64,000 bases of DNA from Gallionella sp. Lineage in GTDB: Bacteria > Pseudomonadota > Gammaproteobacteria > Burkholderiales > Gallionellaceae. Shown here in pieces: positions 1 to 11,800 of the stretch. The stretch lies in NCBI GenBank assembly GCA_030681375.1, contig JAUXWM010000058.1:1-64000 (forward strand), read 5' to 3'. The notes under the pieces are model-generated. The model searched no databases, was not told where the DNA came from, and was given only the letters and a program-made list of their open reading frames with translations. Position 1 is the stretch's first letter; every line of letters begins with the position of its first letter. Both the position numbers and the translations under genes were made by a program.

Positions 1-71
1 ACGGGGCTGCCGCCCTCGGCCTGCTTAAGAATTGCGATGATCTGGCTATCTGAAAAGCGTGATAACTTCAT
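1..71 (-). CDS. IS3-family transposase OrfA, N-terminal 23 residues only (partial)
   Basis: The minus-strand frame from the ATG at 71 reads MKLSRFSDSQIIAILKQAEG, followed by three more residues before the window edge. This is the characteristic start of OrfA in the IS3 family: a helix-turn-helix that binds the terminal repeats and, after a programmed frameshift into orfB, makes the OrfAB transposase. The rest of the gene and orfB lie outside the window, so activity cannot be judged. Confidence 0.75.
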   Translation of the reverse strand, partial: MKLSRFSDSQIIAILKQAEGGSP

Positions 72-129
72 GTAAAAATTCCTCTATTTCCAAGTGAGAA
101 AATTCTACTTCTAATCGCAACTAATTTCA
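1..129 (-). mobile_element. IS3-family insertion sequence, orfA-side end (rest lies left of the window)
   Basis: Read on the minus strand, the sequence begins with TGAAATTAGTTGCG at base 129. It has the TG-start terminal form of IS3-family inverted repeats and leads into a transposase orfA start about 58 bases further in. Only this end is present, so the element's length, group and second inverted repeat cannot be checked. The boundary at 129 is inferred from the TG/CA terminus and from the phage reading frame that becomes open immediately after it. Confidence 0.7.
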
Positions 130-130
130 G

Positions 131-388
131 GGGGGATTACCTGGTCAGGCGAAGGTATGGACGGATCAAGGCGAAAGCGTCTTGAGTTCTGGCGCTGTGA
201 TTTGTGGAGAGCCGGGTGTAAAGAGGGTGGTTTATACCATCACCGACTGCATCGGGATCAATGTGTTCAAGACCGACAGCACAGACCTGGATGAGATTGA
301 GAAGCAAATTACTGAAGAAGATGATACGTCCATGTTTGATATACGCCTTCAATTAAAGATACCGTCAATAGAGCAAATGAAAGGATGA
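131..388 (+). pseudogene. 3' remnant of a phage gene cut by the IS3-family element
   Basis: A frame is open from just beyond the IS terminus to the TGA at 386-388 and encodes about 85 residues with an acidic stretch (DEIEKQITEEDD). No good ATG or ribosome-binding site exists near its left end; the only in-frame start is a TTG at 182. The stop overlaps the next gene as ATGA, a sign of the original operon coupling. The simplest reading is that the 5' part of a virion-module gene lies beyond the IS element or was lost. I do not recognise the family. Confidence 0.55.
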
Positions 389-1134
389 CTATGTTTTGCC
401 AAAGAATCGAGCATCACGAAAAACACATCAAGCAATGGCTTTTGGCGGTGACTATTCCGATCGGAGCAAGTTTGCTTATGGGCGATAACGGCCAGGGTGC
501 AGCGAATAACGCATCAGCAGCAGCGGCCGGACAGAGCGCGGCAACATCCGCGCAACAGGCCGCAATCGCTCAAGACCAGTGGGACACGTACAAGACGCAG
601 TTTTCACCAGTCAATACACAACTGTCTGGAATGGCACTATCAGCAGGCTCACCTGCGCAGATTGCCAGTGAAGGCGCTATTGCCGGGGCTACTGCAATGC
701 AGCAGGCCGGGCTTGCAGATGCTGCCAAGACACGCGCGCTGAATCGATCAGGAGTCAATCCAAACTCGGGCAACGGACTGGCGCTTGCGCAGGAGAACGC
801 GAACAACACAGCGCTGGCAACGACCGGTGCAATCAACACTGCGCGCAAAACCACGCAGGACATGGCATTCGCCAAAACGCTCGATACTGTAAATGCCGGA
901 AACCGAGTTGCGAGCAATGCAACCACCGGATTGTCGGCTGCCACATCAGGCGCGGCTTCGGCAGCGCAGGCAAGTGCAAATGTTGCGGCCAGTGCGGCTG
1001 GGCTGAATCAAGCTCAAGGGGCGATGTGGACAAAAGCTGGCGCAGGTCTTAGTGACTGGATGAATAAACCGGCGGCCCCATCTGGCGTAACAACATCGCT
1101 TGGCTCTGGATTCTATAACCCACTTTGGCAATAA
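385..1134 (+). CDS. Ala-rich phage structural protein, probable internal virion or ejection protein
   Basis: This 249-residue protein has one hydrophobic helix near residues 18-31 and then a long Ala/Gln/Asn/Ser-rich low-complexity body with no cysteine after residue 5. This composition resembles the small membrane-active internal virion proteins of podoviruses (the T7 gp14 type), which are ejected into the host envelope. The start at 385 overlaps the previous stop as ATGA; the ATG at 391 is an alternative. It is followed after 9 bases by another probable virion gene and then the giant gene, an order seen in podovirus ejection modules. The function is inferred from composition and context, not from a conserved motif. 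Confidence 0.5.
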   Translation: MTMFCQRIEHHEKHIKQWLLAVTIPIGASLLMGDNGQGAANNASAAAAGQSAATSAQQAAIAQDQWDTYKTQFSPVNTQLSGMALSAGSPAQIASEGAIAGATAMQQAGLADAAKTRALNRSGVNPNSGNGLALAQENANNTALATTGAINTARKTTQDMAFAKTLDTVNAGNRVASNATTGLSAATSGAASAAQASANVAASAAGLNQAQGAMWTKAGAGLSDWMNKPAAPSGVTTSLGSGFYNPLWQ

Positions 1135-1143
1135 GGAAAAATC

Positions 1144-2814
1144 ATGGCATTTTCAATGGCAGGACTGGCAAGCACGATGCAGGGTCACGATCAGGCGATT
1201 CGTGAAATGAACAAAGATGCAGAGGCCGTGCAAAATACCGCGCTGAATAAGATCAAATATGATCAGGCTGTCCGCGACGATGCGATGAATAAACAGCGCG
1301 AAGGATACGGGGAAGAGCCTAGTTCTGGCGGATTGGGAAGCGCAACTGCCAAGGCACAGACGAACGGTGCGCGACTGATGGATTCGGTGCTGGAATTGTT
1401 TAGCGGGAAGAAGCCGGGCGATACAGCTGCACCACAACCGGCGGCAGGCGGGATTGGTTCCGTTCCTTCCTATGGCGCTTCAGCTCCAGCAAATCAGCCT
1501 GCGCAATCAGCAGCCTTGCCGCAAACTCCATCTCCTGCGCTAGCCGGTACGCCGGGATTTTCTGGCGTTGGCGTCCCTATTCAGCCGAAGCAACAATCCG
1601 CCAAGCCGAAGGTGGCGACACCATACAGCGACCTGCGCAGACAGCGCGCAGAGGCGTATATCAAGGCGCATCCGAATGATGCGAAAGGTTATGCGGGAAT
1701 GATTGCCGAGGCCGATTCTCTGCACAAGCTGGAAAACGATCATCGCGTGCAGGTATTTAACGAAAAACATGCTGAAGCTGCACGCCTTGGGGCAAAGTCG
1801 CGAGATGTAAAATATTTTGTGAAAAATTACAACGAAGATCTGCCGAATGGCGATCAAGTTGATGCCGTGCTCAATCCAGACGGTTCATATTCCATAGTCG
1901 GCTTAGTTGACCGGAAAGAGCGTGAAAACTTGGACAAAACAAACCCGCTTGGTCTTAAGGGGTTTGAGGCGTTTCAGTGGAAGCACTCGCAACTCAATCA
2001 CCCTGAAAAACTGATTGAAGTGTTCGACAAGCAAGGCGAGAAACGGTTTGAGACAGACCAGAAGATTCGGCAGGATAAAGCAAAAGCCGAGGCCGAGACG
2101 GAGCAGGGAAGAATCAGCGGTGCGCATGCATTAAACCGCGCTCATGTTGGTCAGATCACCAACACGATACTGAACAGCAATATTGACCGCGCCGAAAAGA
2201 CGCGAATCAAAGAGCTGGCGGATGCGGTTGCAAAGACAACCGAAGGATCGCCAGAAGAGAAAACTGCACTGCGCGCGTATCAGCTTGCCAGCGGAACTTA
2301 CGGCAAGCCAGAAGCCGCTCGATTTGATTCTGGCGTAGTAGACGGAAAGGTATATGTCCTGGACAAAAGGAATGGCGTAAACAGATTTGAAGACCCACAC
2401 AATCCGGATAAACCAACCAGTACAACTGGAAAGCAGGATGTTACTGTTGCGGGCAAGGTTATCGGGCAAGCCTCTTCACCAGAAGAAGCAAAGGCGCTGG
2501 TTTCCAAGTACAAAGCAGGTTCTGCGCAAGTTGTTTCATCTCAGTCCCAGCCGGTTACTGCGCAACCAGACCCGGTTAAGTTTAACTACGCTACCAAGTC
2601 TGCGTCGCGAGGGTTGCGCGATATTCAGGCTGAAATTGATAGCTTGCCACAACTTGCACCTTACGTGCGACCAGATGTAAAGGCCGCGCAAGCCGCCAAA
2701 TATCGGGCGCTAGTTCAAGAGCGAGATAAGCTTTTAGGCTTGCGTTCTATAGGTGTTCAGCCTGTTTGGCCTGGCTCTGGATTCGGGTATGCATTTAAAA
2801 ACGGAGCTCAATAG
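1144..2814 (+). CDS. Phage protein of 556 residues, probable internal virion protein
   Basis: The start at 1144 follows a purine-rich ribosome-binding site (AAGGAAAAATC). The N-terminal 80 residues are charged and helical. Residues about 90-155 form a Pro/Ala/Ser linker, residues 160-400 are helical and rich in Lys/Glu (probable coiled coil), and the last 80 residues are basic. There is no signal peptide or membrane segment. Its stop lies 1 base before the ATG of the giant polyvalent gene, so the two are surely co-translated. I cannot name the family; position suggests an ejected core protein. Confidence 0.55.
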   Translation: MAFSMAGLASTMQGHDQAIREMNKDAEAVQNTALNKIKYDQAVRDDAMNKQREGYGEEPSSGGLGSATAKAQTNGARLMDSVLELFSGKKPGDTAAPQPAAGGIGSVPSYGASAPANQPAQSAALPQTPSPALAGTPGFSGVGVPIQPKQQSAKPKVATPYSDLRRQRAEAYIKAHPNDAKGYAGMIAEADSLHKLENDHRVQVFNEKHAEAARLGAKSRDVKYFVKNYNEDLPNGDQVDAVLNPDGSYSIVGLVDRKERENLDKTNPLGLKGFEAFQWKHSQLNHPEKLIEVFDKQGEKRFETDQKIRQDKAKAEAETEQGRISGAHALNRAHVGQITNTILNSNIDRAEKTRIKELADAVAKTTEGSPEEKTALRAYQLASGTYGKPEAARFDSGVVDGKVYVLDKRNGVNRFEDPHNPDKPTSTTGKQDVTVAGKVIGQASSPEEAKALVSKYKAGSAQVVSSQSQPVTAQPDPVKFNYATKSASRGLRDIQAEIDSLPQLAPYVRPDVKAAQAAKYRALVQERDKLLGLRSIGVQPVWPGSGFGYAFKNGAQ

Positions 2815-2815
2815 C

Positions 2816-5800
2816 ATGGGCTACGACTTTTCAGAAAATGGCGATCTAATCCAGGGAAGCATTGCGCAATCAGGCGGGTATCATTTTGATGATGAAGGAA
2901 ACCAAATATCGATAGAGGAAAAGAAGAAGCCAAAGACACGCAGCGTAACCGAATCAATCGTTGATACCGGTATTGACGCCGTTCGCTCGGCAGTCGGCGC
3001 TGGCGAATCGCTGGTCGGTATCGCAGACCTGGCGACTGGGAATCTGGCTGGTCGCGGTCTCGCTGCCATAGGATACGACCCGAAGGAGACGCACAAGATA
3101 CTAGCATCCGGATACAGTGAGCGGCGCAAAGAGGCCGATCAAGCCGTGCATGACGCGAAAGGGTTTGCTGGAACAGTCGGCGCGCTGATTGATAACCCGT
3201 CATCCGCATTCGGAACGATGGTGCAATCCTCTGCAATGTCGCTAACCGGCGCAGCTGCTGTCCGTATGGTGGCAACGAAGATGCTGGCCGGAGCGGGTAT
3301 TGAGGCCGGAACAACTGCGGCTGCCGAATTTCTGAAACGCCCAGAAGTCGCAAAACGACTGCTGATTGCAGGCGGTGCATCCGAAGGCGCAATGACATCG
3401 GGCAGTATAGAAGAGCATAGTAGGCAGGCTGGGCGAGACTTTACCGACTCAGTATTGCCAGCGCTGGCTGGCGGTGCAATTACCGGTGTGATTGGCTATG
3501 GATCTTCAAAGATACCGGGCTTCAGGGATGCAGAAGTTGCCGCCGCCACAGCCGGAATGGGCGCGAAGAATGGCGCCGGGCTGATTGCGGCAGGCAAAGA
3601 GATTGCGAAGAGCGCGATCAAGGAAGGCGTGTTGGAAGAACTCCCGCAATCTGCGCAGGAACAGGTGTTCACGAACCTTGCGCTCGGAAAGCCGTGGAGC
3701 GAAGGCGTAGGCGAAGCTGCTGCGCAGGGCATGGTTGCCGGTATGGGTACTGGCGTCGGTATGACGACCTACTCTGATGTTGTGAATCGCATGGGGAAAT
3801 CCCCAACCCCGCTGACGGAAATGGCTGCAAAGGAGTCCGCAAGGCAGCGCACTGCTGCCACAGGCGAAGAGCACGCCATTATTGACGCACCAGATGGGAA
3901 GAAGGCGGTTGTTCCCGCATCTGTCCTAAAGGATATTCAGCAGCCGGTGATGGAAGCGCAGCAAACCGCGCCAGAAGCCGCGCAGCCAGCCCCGAGCCTG
4001 ACTACAGACGATATTATCGGCGGCGGACAAGGTGCTCCAGCGCAGGCCGTATCGGCAGAAGATGCCGCTATGCTGCAAGGCGCGCAGGAGCATGGCATCG
4101 CGCTTCAAGAGGATCATATCGGTATCACTCCCGAATCGCTGGGTAATCTGTTTGCATCGCAAAGAGCGCAGCATGCAGCTGCAATCACACAGCCGGAGGT
4201 AACGAATGGCGCAAGTATTACCCCTTCAGCTCCCGGACTGGACACTGTTCCCGCTGAGCAATGGAGTGCTGACACTGCAGGAGGCGCACCAGATAGCCTT
4301 TATCGAAATGATGGAGGGATCAACGCAGCAGACGGTGGGCTGGCCGGACAACCTGATCCCGGCGCTCAACAATCTGATGCTGGACGCGCTGGAGTTGACA
4401 ATGCAGTAAGCCAGAATGAGGGCAAGCAGCTCACTTACACTAAAGGTAACGTAGTTGAAATGCCGGTTGCCGATCTCGCTCTGTCAAAAGACGTTCCTCA
4501 GTTCAAGGAGGGCGCAGACGGCAGGGGAATCACGCAAGAATCGCGCCTCGATGGCAAGTTTGACCGCAGGCTGGCGGCGCCCGTGCAGGTATGGGAACGG
4601 ATCAACGGCGACACCGAGGTTATCAGCGGGCGCCACCGGCTTGACCTTGCGCAAAGAAGCGGTGAAGATACTATTCCGGTACAGATTCACAGGGAGTCTG
4701 ACGGATTTACAAAAGAACATGCGAAGTTGTTGGACGTTGAACTGAACGTCAAAGACGGTCGCGGAAAGGTAAAAGATTATGTCGCATACTTCCAAAGCTT
4801 CAACCCAACAGCCGAAAGCGCAAAAGCCGACGGCCTTCTTAACGCATCCGTCGGGCGATCCGCTCACACCATCGCAAGTGCAGGAGCTCCGACGCTCATT
4901 GCCAGCCACGCAAACGATGCAATTACCGACCAAGCCGCTGTAGCGATAGCGCAAAACGCGCCGGGTAACGAGGCGCTACAGAATCTCGGCATGAAGCATG
5001 TGATCGACGGGAAGAGCATCAACTTTTCCGTCAACGTCATGCGCGCCGCACGGGCCGCAGGTTTTGAGGGTGGCGGGCAGAGTGCCGACCTATTCGGGTT
5101 TGATGATTCATTCGCCAAAGAGGCCGAGGCAGTTTCACGCGAAGCGACTAAGCAGCAGAATGCAGCACGTCAGCAGCTTGCCGCAATCAGTGGTGCATCG
5201 AAGCGCCCTGAACTGGCCGCAAAAGGCGGCGTCAACGTATCTAACCCACAGGCAACGCAAGCCAAGATAGATTCGCTCAAGCAGGTTGTGGCTGATCTGG
5301 ACGGGTTCGCCACGAATCCAGACGTTTACCGCAAACTGCGTGAGGACGCTGGGCTTGCAAGCGGCCCGGCTTTAACGCCAGAAGAGGTTGCTCCGATTGC
5401 GGCCCAGCCGGAAGAGGAATCCACATTCAACCCTGATCAGAATGACATGTTCGGCGCTCCAGCGGAAGAATCTCGCCCAGCGCTTGAGCTCACCGGCCAA
5501 TCCCCAGCGGAAATAGCAGCAGCGGAACGCGCGCAGGACGCCACCGCGCGAGAAGATGAAGCAAAGGCAAGGTCAGAGCAAGCCGCAAAGGATCAGACCG
5601 CTGTAGATGCCAAGGTAAAGGCGCGCACCGATAACGCGGATAACTTCCAATTCGGTGAGTCGAGCAAGGATGCGGCTAAGCCTGAAGGCGATTTGTTCGG
5701 GCAGCCAGAAGTGACCAGCCACGAATTGTTTGTGAAGGCACCAAATGGATCTATTGATTTTGGTGAGATTACAACGAGCATGGCGAAGGAAATGCGCCGT

Positions 5801-8800
5801 CAATCTGGCAAGGTTCGTCTTGAAACTGGCAATGAATCATTTGGCGAGAAACACATTGAGCAGCGGCATGGTGAGCAGATTCGCGACATGGGGTATACGT
5901 CGGTGGCCGACTTTGTAGCCGATGCTGTTAAGCATATAGAGTCAATTTGGAGTGCTCATAAAGGCAGCCAAATGGTAATGATTCAATCACATGAGAAAGG
6001 TCGCGCTGTATTTATTCAGCTCAAACCTTCAGAAAATGGTGATTTCTATACGATAAATACGGCATTCCCAGTATCAGATGGGTACGCTGAAAAGAAGAAG
6101 TGGGAAAAGCTTTGGAGCGGGGAGTCCGTTCCCGCCACTGCGTCCGGCGCAGCCTCGTTTGCCGATCCTGCCCTCAAAGCCGGTAAGCAGGTCGCAATGA
6201 CTTCGAGCCAAAGTGAAGCAAATGTAACGCAGCCAGCCGCAGAAAGCAAGCCTGCCGATAAAATCACGCTCATGGCGGTGAGCAACAAGCCATTCCCTAC
6301 TGAGCGCGCGGCTCAGTCGAGTATCAAGCAGCGCAAGCTGGATGCAACTGTTGTTCCTGTTGATGGCGGGTTTGGTATCAAGCACGCGCCAGAGCAGACG
6401 GTGCCGGAAGATTCTCAAGATAACGAAGCCAAAAAGATTGAAGTCCTGAAAGCGCAAGCATCCGGAAAGATCACCGGAGATCAGGCTGATGCGATGAAGC
6501 AATTGGCTGATGCTGGCGAACATACAGCTGTGGATGAGGCGCTGAAGCCTTCCATCCCTATTGAGGATTTCGGACAGAAAATTTCCGGCGCGAAGAAGGA
6601 ATACGCCGCATCCTACAAGGACAAGATGCAGGCCGCGAAAGAGGCTGATGTGCTTGCGCAGCCACTGTCAAAGTCGTGGCCAGAGCCTGATTATCAAAAA
6701 CTGATAGATGTCGGTGCTGATGCTCATGTTGTTGGGCTGGTGCGCTCCCTGCGCGATGAGATTCCAAGCAAGCCAGGGAAGTCGTATCGTCAAAAAACAT
6801 GGGCTGCGCAAGTAGAGCAATTGCGCGATGCTGCCGACAAGCTGCTTAACGACAAGGCGTATGTCGAGAAATATCAGGCCGAGCTAAAGAAGGGTGAGAA
6901 CCAACGACTGGACGATGCTATCGGCGGAAGGGCTGAATTATATGCGCTGCTCGGCCATGAAAAATCCCTGAAGGGAATCCGTATCTCGCGCAACGAATAT
7001 GGGATTTACAATGGGGCTGTGCAAAATCCTCACAAAATCATCTGGGAAGTGACACGCGACGCAAAGGCGACGGCTTTTGGGAATATGCCTGCTACGCTTG
7101 GTTATGGCGCTACTCGTCAAGAGGCGATAGATGCTTTTCAGAAATCCTATTCACAGATCGATACAGCAAAAGAAAAGAGCGCGCTAACGAAGTTCGAGCT
7201 GTACTCCGACCGCAAAGGGAAATACTTCATCGGAAAGAAGGTTGGCCGCAACGTCATTCACGTCAAGGATGGGTTCGATGCGATAAGGGAGGCGCGCGAG
7301 TACATCGCCAACAATAATGCAGAGTTGGTTGCCGTCCTGGAAAAGAAAAAGGAGATCCCAAACGAGCGCTACGATATTAACCAGCCGCGTGTCGGGCAGG
7401 ATATGCGTAATGCTCAAGATGTTACGCCGGAAATGTTTTCTAATGCCTTCGGATTCCGTGGCGTTCAGTTCGGAAATTATGTAGAAGGCGCGCGCCGCCA
7501 GAAAGACCTGAACGACGCATACGATGCGCTGATGGACTTGGCTGCTGTGCTTGATATTCCCCCTAAAGCAATATCGTTGAATGGTGAGCTTGGTCTGGCG
7601 TTTGGTGCGCGTGGCACGGGCGGCATCCATCCAGCATCCGCGCACTACGAGCCCGGTCAGGTCGTTATCAACCTCACCAAAGCGAATGGCGCTGGAAGCC
7701 TGGCGCATGAGTGGTGGCACAGCCTGGACAACTACTTTTCGCGTATGTCTGGCAAAAAAGGTGATTACGCCACCGATCGACTGGATGTTTCCTTATCATC
7801 GCGCGACGCCGCCTACCAGTTCAAGGATGATGGAATCCGCAAGGAAATGATTGATGCGTTTGGCACGGTAATGAAAGCTATCCAAATCACCGCAATCAAG
7901 GAGCGCTCGCGCTCATTGGATCGGCGTCGCGCAAAAGCGTACTGGGGAACTGATACTGAGTTGTCCGCACGCTCGTTCGAGCGCTATGTGATTGCAAAGC
8001 TGCATGACAGCGGATTCGCAAATGACTACCTGGCGAACGTGGTGTCTGAAGATTATTGGAATGCCGCCGATGCGCTCGGAATCGGCGAGGGCGGAAGCTA
8101 CCCATACCCTACCGAAGCGGAATTGCCAGCGATACGATCAGGGTTTGATCAGTTTTTTCGGGCGATTGAGTCAAAGGAGACCGACAATGGCGTAGCCCTG
8201 TTCAGTTACTCTGACCCGCTGGCAGAGATTCGCGCCCAGTATCTCGCAGCAACCCGCAAGGGAATGAGCGCAGAGTCCGTGAGCAAAGCCACAGAACGCC
8301 TGCGCGCGCGCTGGCTTGGCTTCCGCAAGGTCAACATCGTGCAGTCATTCAATGATTTGCCTGATGATTTGAAATCAAGCTCAATGCGCTCAGGTGCGCG
8401 TGATGCTGAAGGTGTGTATGGCATAAACAGCAAGCAGGTCTATCTGGTCGCAGATAATTTGCGTTCGCCAGAGCATGCGGTCTGGGTGGCAATACATGAA
8501 ACTGTTGGTCATGCCGGGCTGCGCATGCTGGATTCCAGTATTGCCGATATCATCAACAAGACATCGGGTAATCCTACCGTAGCAAAGCTGGCACAGGCTA
8601 TCTCCACGGATCGTGACGAGACATTCAACCACGCAAAACATACTGAAGAGGCGCTTGCCGAGCTTGCAGCCGCACAGCTTACCGATGGAACGAGCGAGCT
8701 GCTGGAGCGCTACGGTGTTGACTCATCCGGAATTACATCGAATGGTCTGGTCGATTCCCTGAAACGGATTATTGAAGCGGTGCGCAGATTTATCGCCAAT

Positions 8801-11800
8801 GCGCTCGGTAAAAAGCTGGCTGACGTATCAGATGGTGAAGTGCGTTTAATAGTTGATTCGGCGCGCCGGGCAGTCGAAGGCATAGAGCAGTCCGTGCAAA
8901 AAGAAGAAGGCTACGCACTTGCCGCGTCCACCGTCGAAAATACCGGAGCCGAACCTAAAGCCCGCTCCATTGGCTTCCCGGCAGATTCAACCGTCATATC
9001 CGACTTCTCCAAAGATAGTGTGATGAAAATGCACTCCAAATACAAGGCGGCTAAGGGCGGCGACATCGCGGCGGCTGTCAAGCTGGTATCGTACTTGGTT
9101 AAGCCTTCCAGCATCGAGGCTGCGCGCGCAAAGTTCGGCACTGATGTAGCCTACGTCCCGGTAATGGCGCAGGAAGCGTCCGGCAAGAACCAGATACCGA
9201 ATGCGCTGGCATCGTATTACGCCCAGCAGACGGGCGGAATGAAGGCGTCAGGCATCTATCAGATTAACAAGGCGTACCACACCGGCGCAGATCCAATGGA
9301 GCGAATCGTTGCGCGCTCAGAATTTAGCGGAAAGGTGATCCAAGGACAAAAGTACGTCCTGGTAGATGATGTCTCGACGATGGGCGGAACGCTGGCCGAC
9401 ATGGCAAGCTACATTCAGTCGCAAGGCGGTGTTGTATCTGGCGCAGTCGTGCTGACAAATGCCAGTCGTTCGGGTAAGATGACCCCTGATGCGAAAGTCA
9501 TTCGCAGTTTGGGAGATCGTCATGGAAAAGCAATCAGAGAACTCTTCGGTATCGAGCCAGGCGCGCTCACCCATGACGAAGCCCAATACCTTATTGGCTT
9601 CCGAACGACTGACGAACTCAGAAACAGAGCAGCTTCTGCAATCGCAGAAAGAGGCCGACGAGTATTGTCAAAAGCAGTATCCGGCTCTGCGAATCCTCCA
9701 GCACTAAATCAATCCAGCGGTGATGAACCGCTGTTCAGCAAGCCAAGCCAGCAACCCGCTGCGCAGTCTACGCAAGCATCCGAAATACCCGACGAAACTG
9801 AGTTTCAGAAAAAGCGCCGGCAATTTCAGGATCATCAAATCCGCTGGAAGGTAACTCAGGATTCTATCCTTGAGCAGGGCGGCAAAATCGAGGACAAATC
9901 CAATGTGTCGCTGGCGCTGAAGCTGTTCCCCGGTAGAGTTGCGGCAGCCTTTGAAGCCTTCCAGCGCAACACGGTTAACCCGCTGCTGGAGCGCGTGACC
10001 AATGGCAAGTTTCACCTGGCTGACATCGAGGAATATCTGTACGCGATGCATGCTCCTGAGCGCAACGCACAGATAGCCAAGATCAACGACCGCTTCCCGG
10101 ATGGTGGCTCAGGCATGACTAACTCGGAAGCGGCGAAGATCATTCTCAAATATCGCCAGATGGACAACTTTGCAGAGTTCAAGGCGCTGGCCGACGACTT
10201 CCGCAAAATCACGACCGATACCCAGAAGATGCTGGTGAAGTACGGTGTTCACTCGCAGGCGCACGCCGATTCGTACAGCCATGCCTATAAGCAATACGTC
10301 CCGCTGAAAGGCTTTGAAGCGATCGACCCAGACGGCAAGCTGACCGGCAATGGTACAGGATCAGGGCATTCAACCAACGGCAAGCTGGACAAGCGCGCCA
10401 AGGGTCGTGCCAGCCGCGCCGGGCAGATACTCGCCAACATCACCCGCGACCATGAGGCGGCTATCTTCGCAGCGGAGAAGGCGAACGTCGGGCGCGTGGC
10501 GCGCAACTTAGTTGAGGCCAATCCGAACGCCAAGATATGGACGGTTGAGAATATCCCGCAACAGGACGTGGTGATTAAGTCTAAGGACGGGGAGCGTGTA
10601 GTAAAACGAGATTCCCAATTCGATCCCGAGAAGGAAATCCAGTTCATCGAAGGCGACAACGCGGTACGCATCCAGTTCGCTGACTCGCTGTTGCCGCAGG
10701 CGTACAACAAGACCGGCATGGACTTGCCGAACGAGATGCTTCAGTACGCGGCCAACTTCAATGCGTTCTTGCGCCAGGTCTATACCCAGAAAAATCCGGC
10801 CTTCTTCCTGATGAACCCGTTGCGCGACGTGCAGTCAATGGGCATCAAGCTGACTTCGGAGGTTGGCGTAAAGACATCTGCGCAGGCGTTCAAGCACTGG
10901 CCGGCTGCATGGCTGGCAGTGATGCGTTACGCGCTGCAAGACAAGGCGACCACCAGCCATCTGACGGGGAAGATAGAGAAGGCGGTATTCGGCACAGATA
11001 TGAAGGAGATGGCGCCATGGATGAACCGCTACCGCAAGGCGGGCGGCTCGGTCGGCTTCGCCTATGTGGGCGATATCATAGTCAAGCAGGAGAAGATCGA
11101 GAACCTGCTCCGGCGTATCGGCGGGGTGTCGGTATTTGAAGAGCTAGGCAAGATGTGGCAGGCTGGACTGTTGGGCGATGTGGCGACGGCTAAAAAGCAC
11201 GGCGTCAATATGGCGCAGCGCGCAACCTTCAAGCTGCTCAACAATCAGATTTTTGATCTGATCGAGCATCTGAATCTGGCGTTTGAGAACGCCTCGCGTC
11301 TGGCAACCTTCCGCGCATGTGCAGAAAGCGGCATGAGCGATGCGCAATCTGCATTGCAGGCCAAGAATGTCACGACCAATTTCAACGACAAGGGCGAGCA
11401 GGGCAGCAACGTGAACGCACTGTTCCTGTTTGCCAACGCAAATATTCAAGGTTCGGCGAATCTGGCGAAGGCGCTGACCAAAGCGCCTCATGCAAAGAAA
11501 GCCTGGGCGATGGTGGCGGGAATTGCGGCACTGGGCTTTATGGCCGGGCGCGGTGACGGCGACGATGACGACAAGATCGAGCCGGACTATGAGGCGCAAC
11601 GCTACTGGCGGATTGACCTAGGCGAAGGGAAACGCTTCACCATTCCAAAGCCCTACGGCTGGTCGTTCTTCTATGACCTCGGGCGCAGCATGGCGCATGT
11701 GACCAAGAACAAGAACGCGATTGGCGATGAATCGGTTGCTGTTGCATCCTCATTCCTGGGTAACTTCTCGCCGATAGGTAACCCGATACCGGGCAATAAG

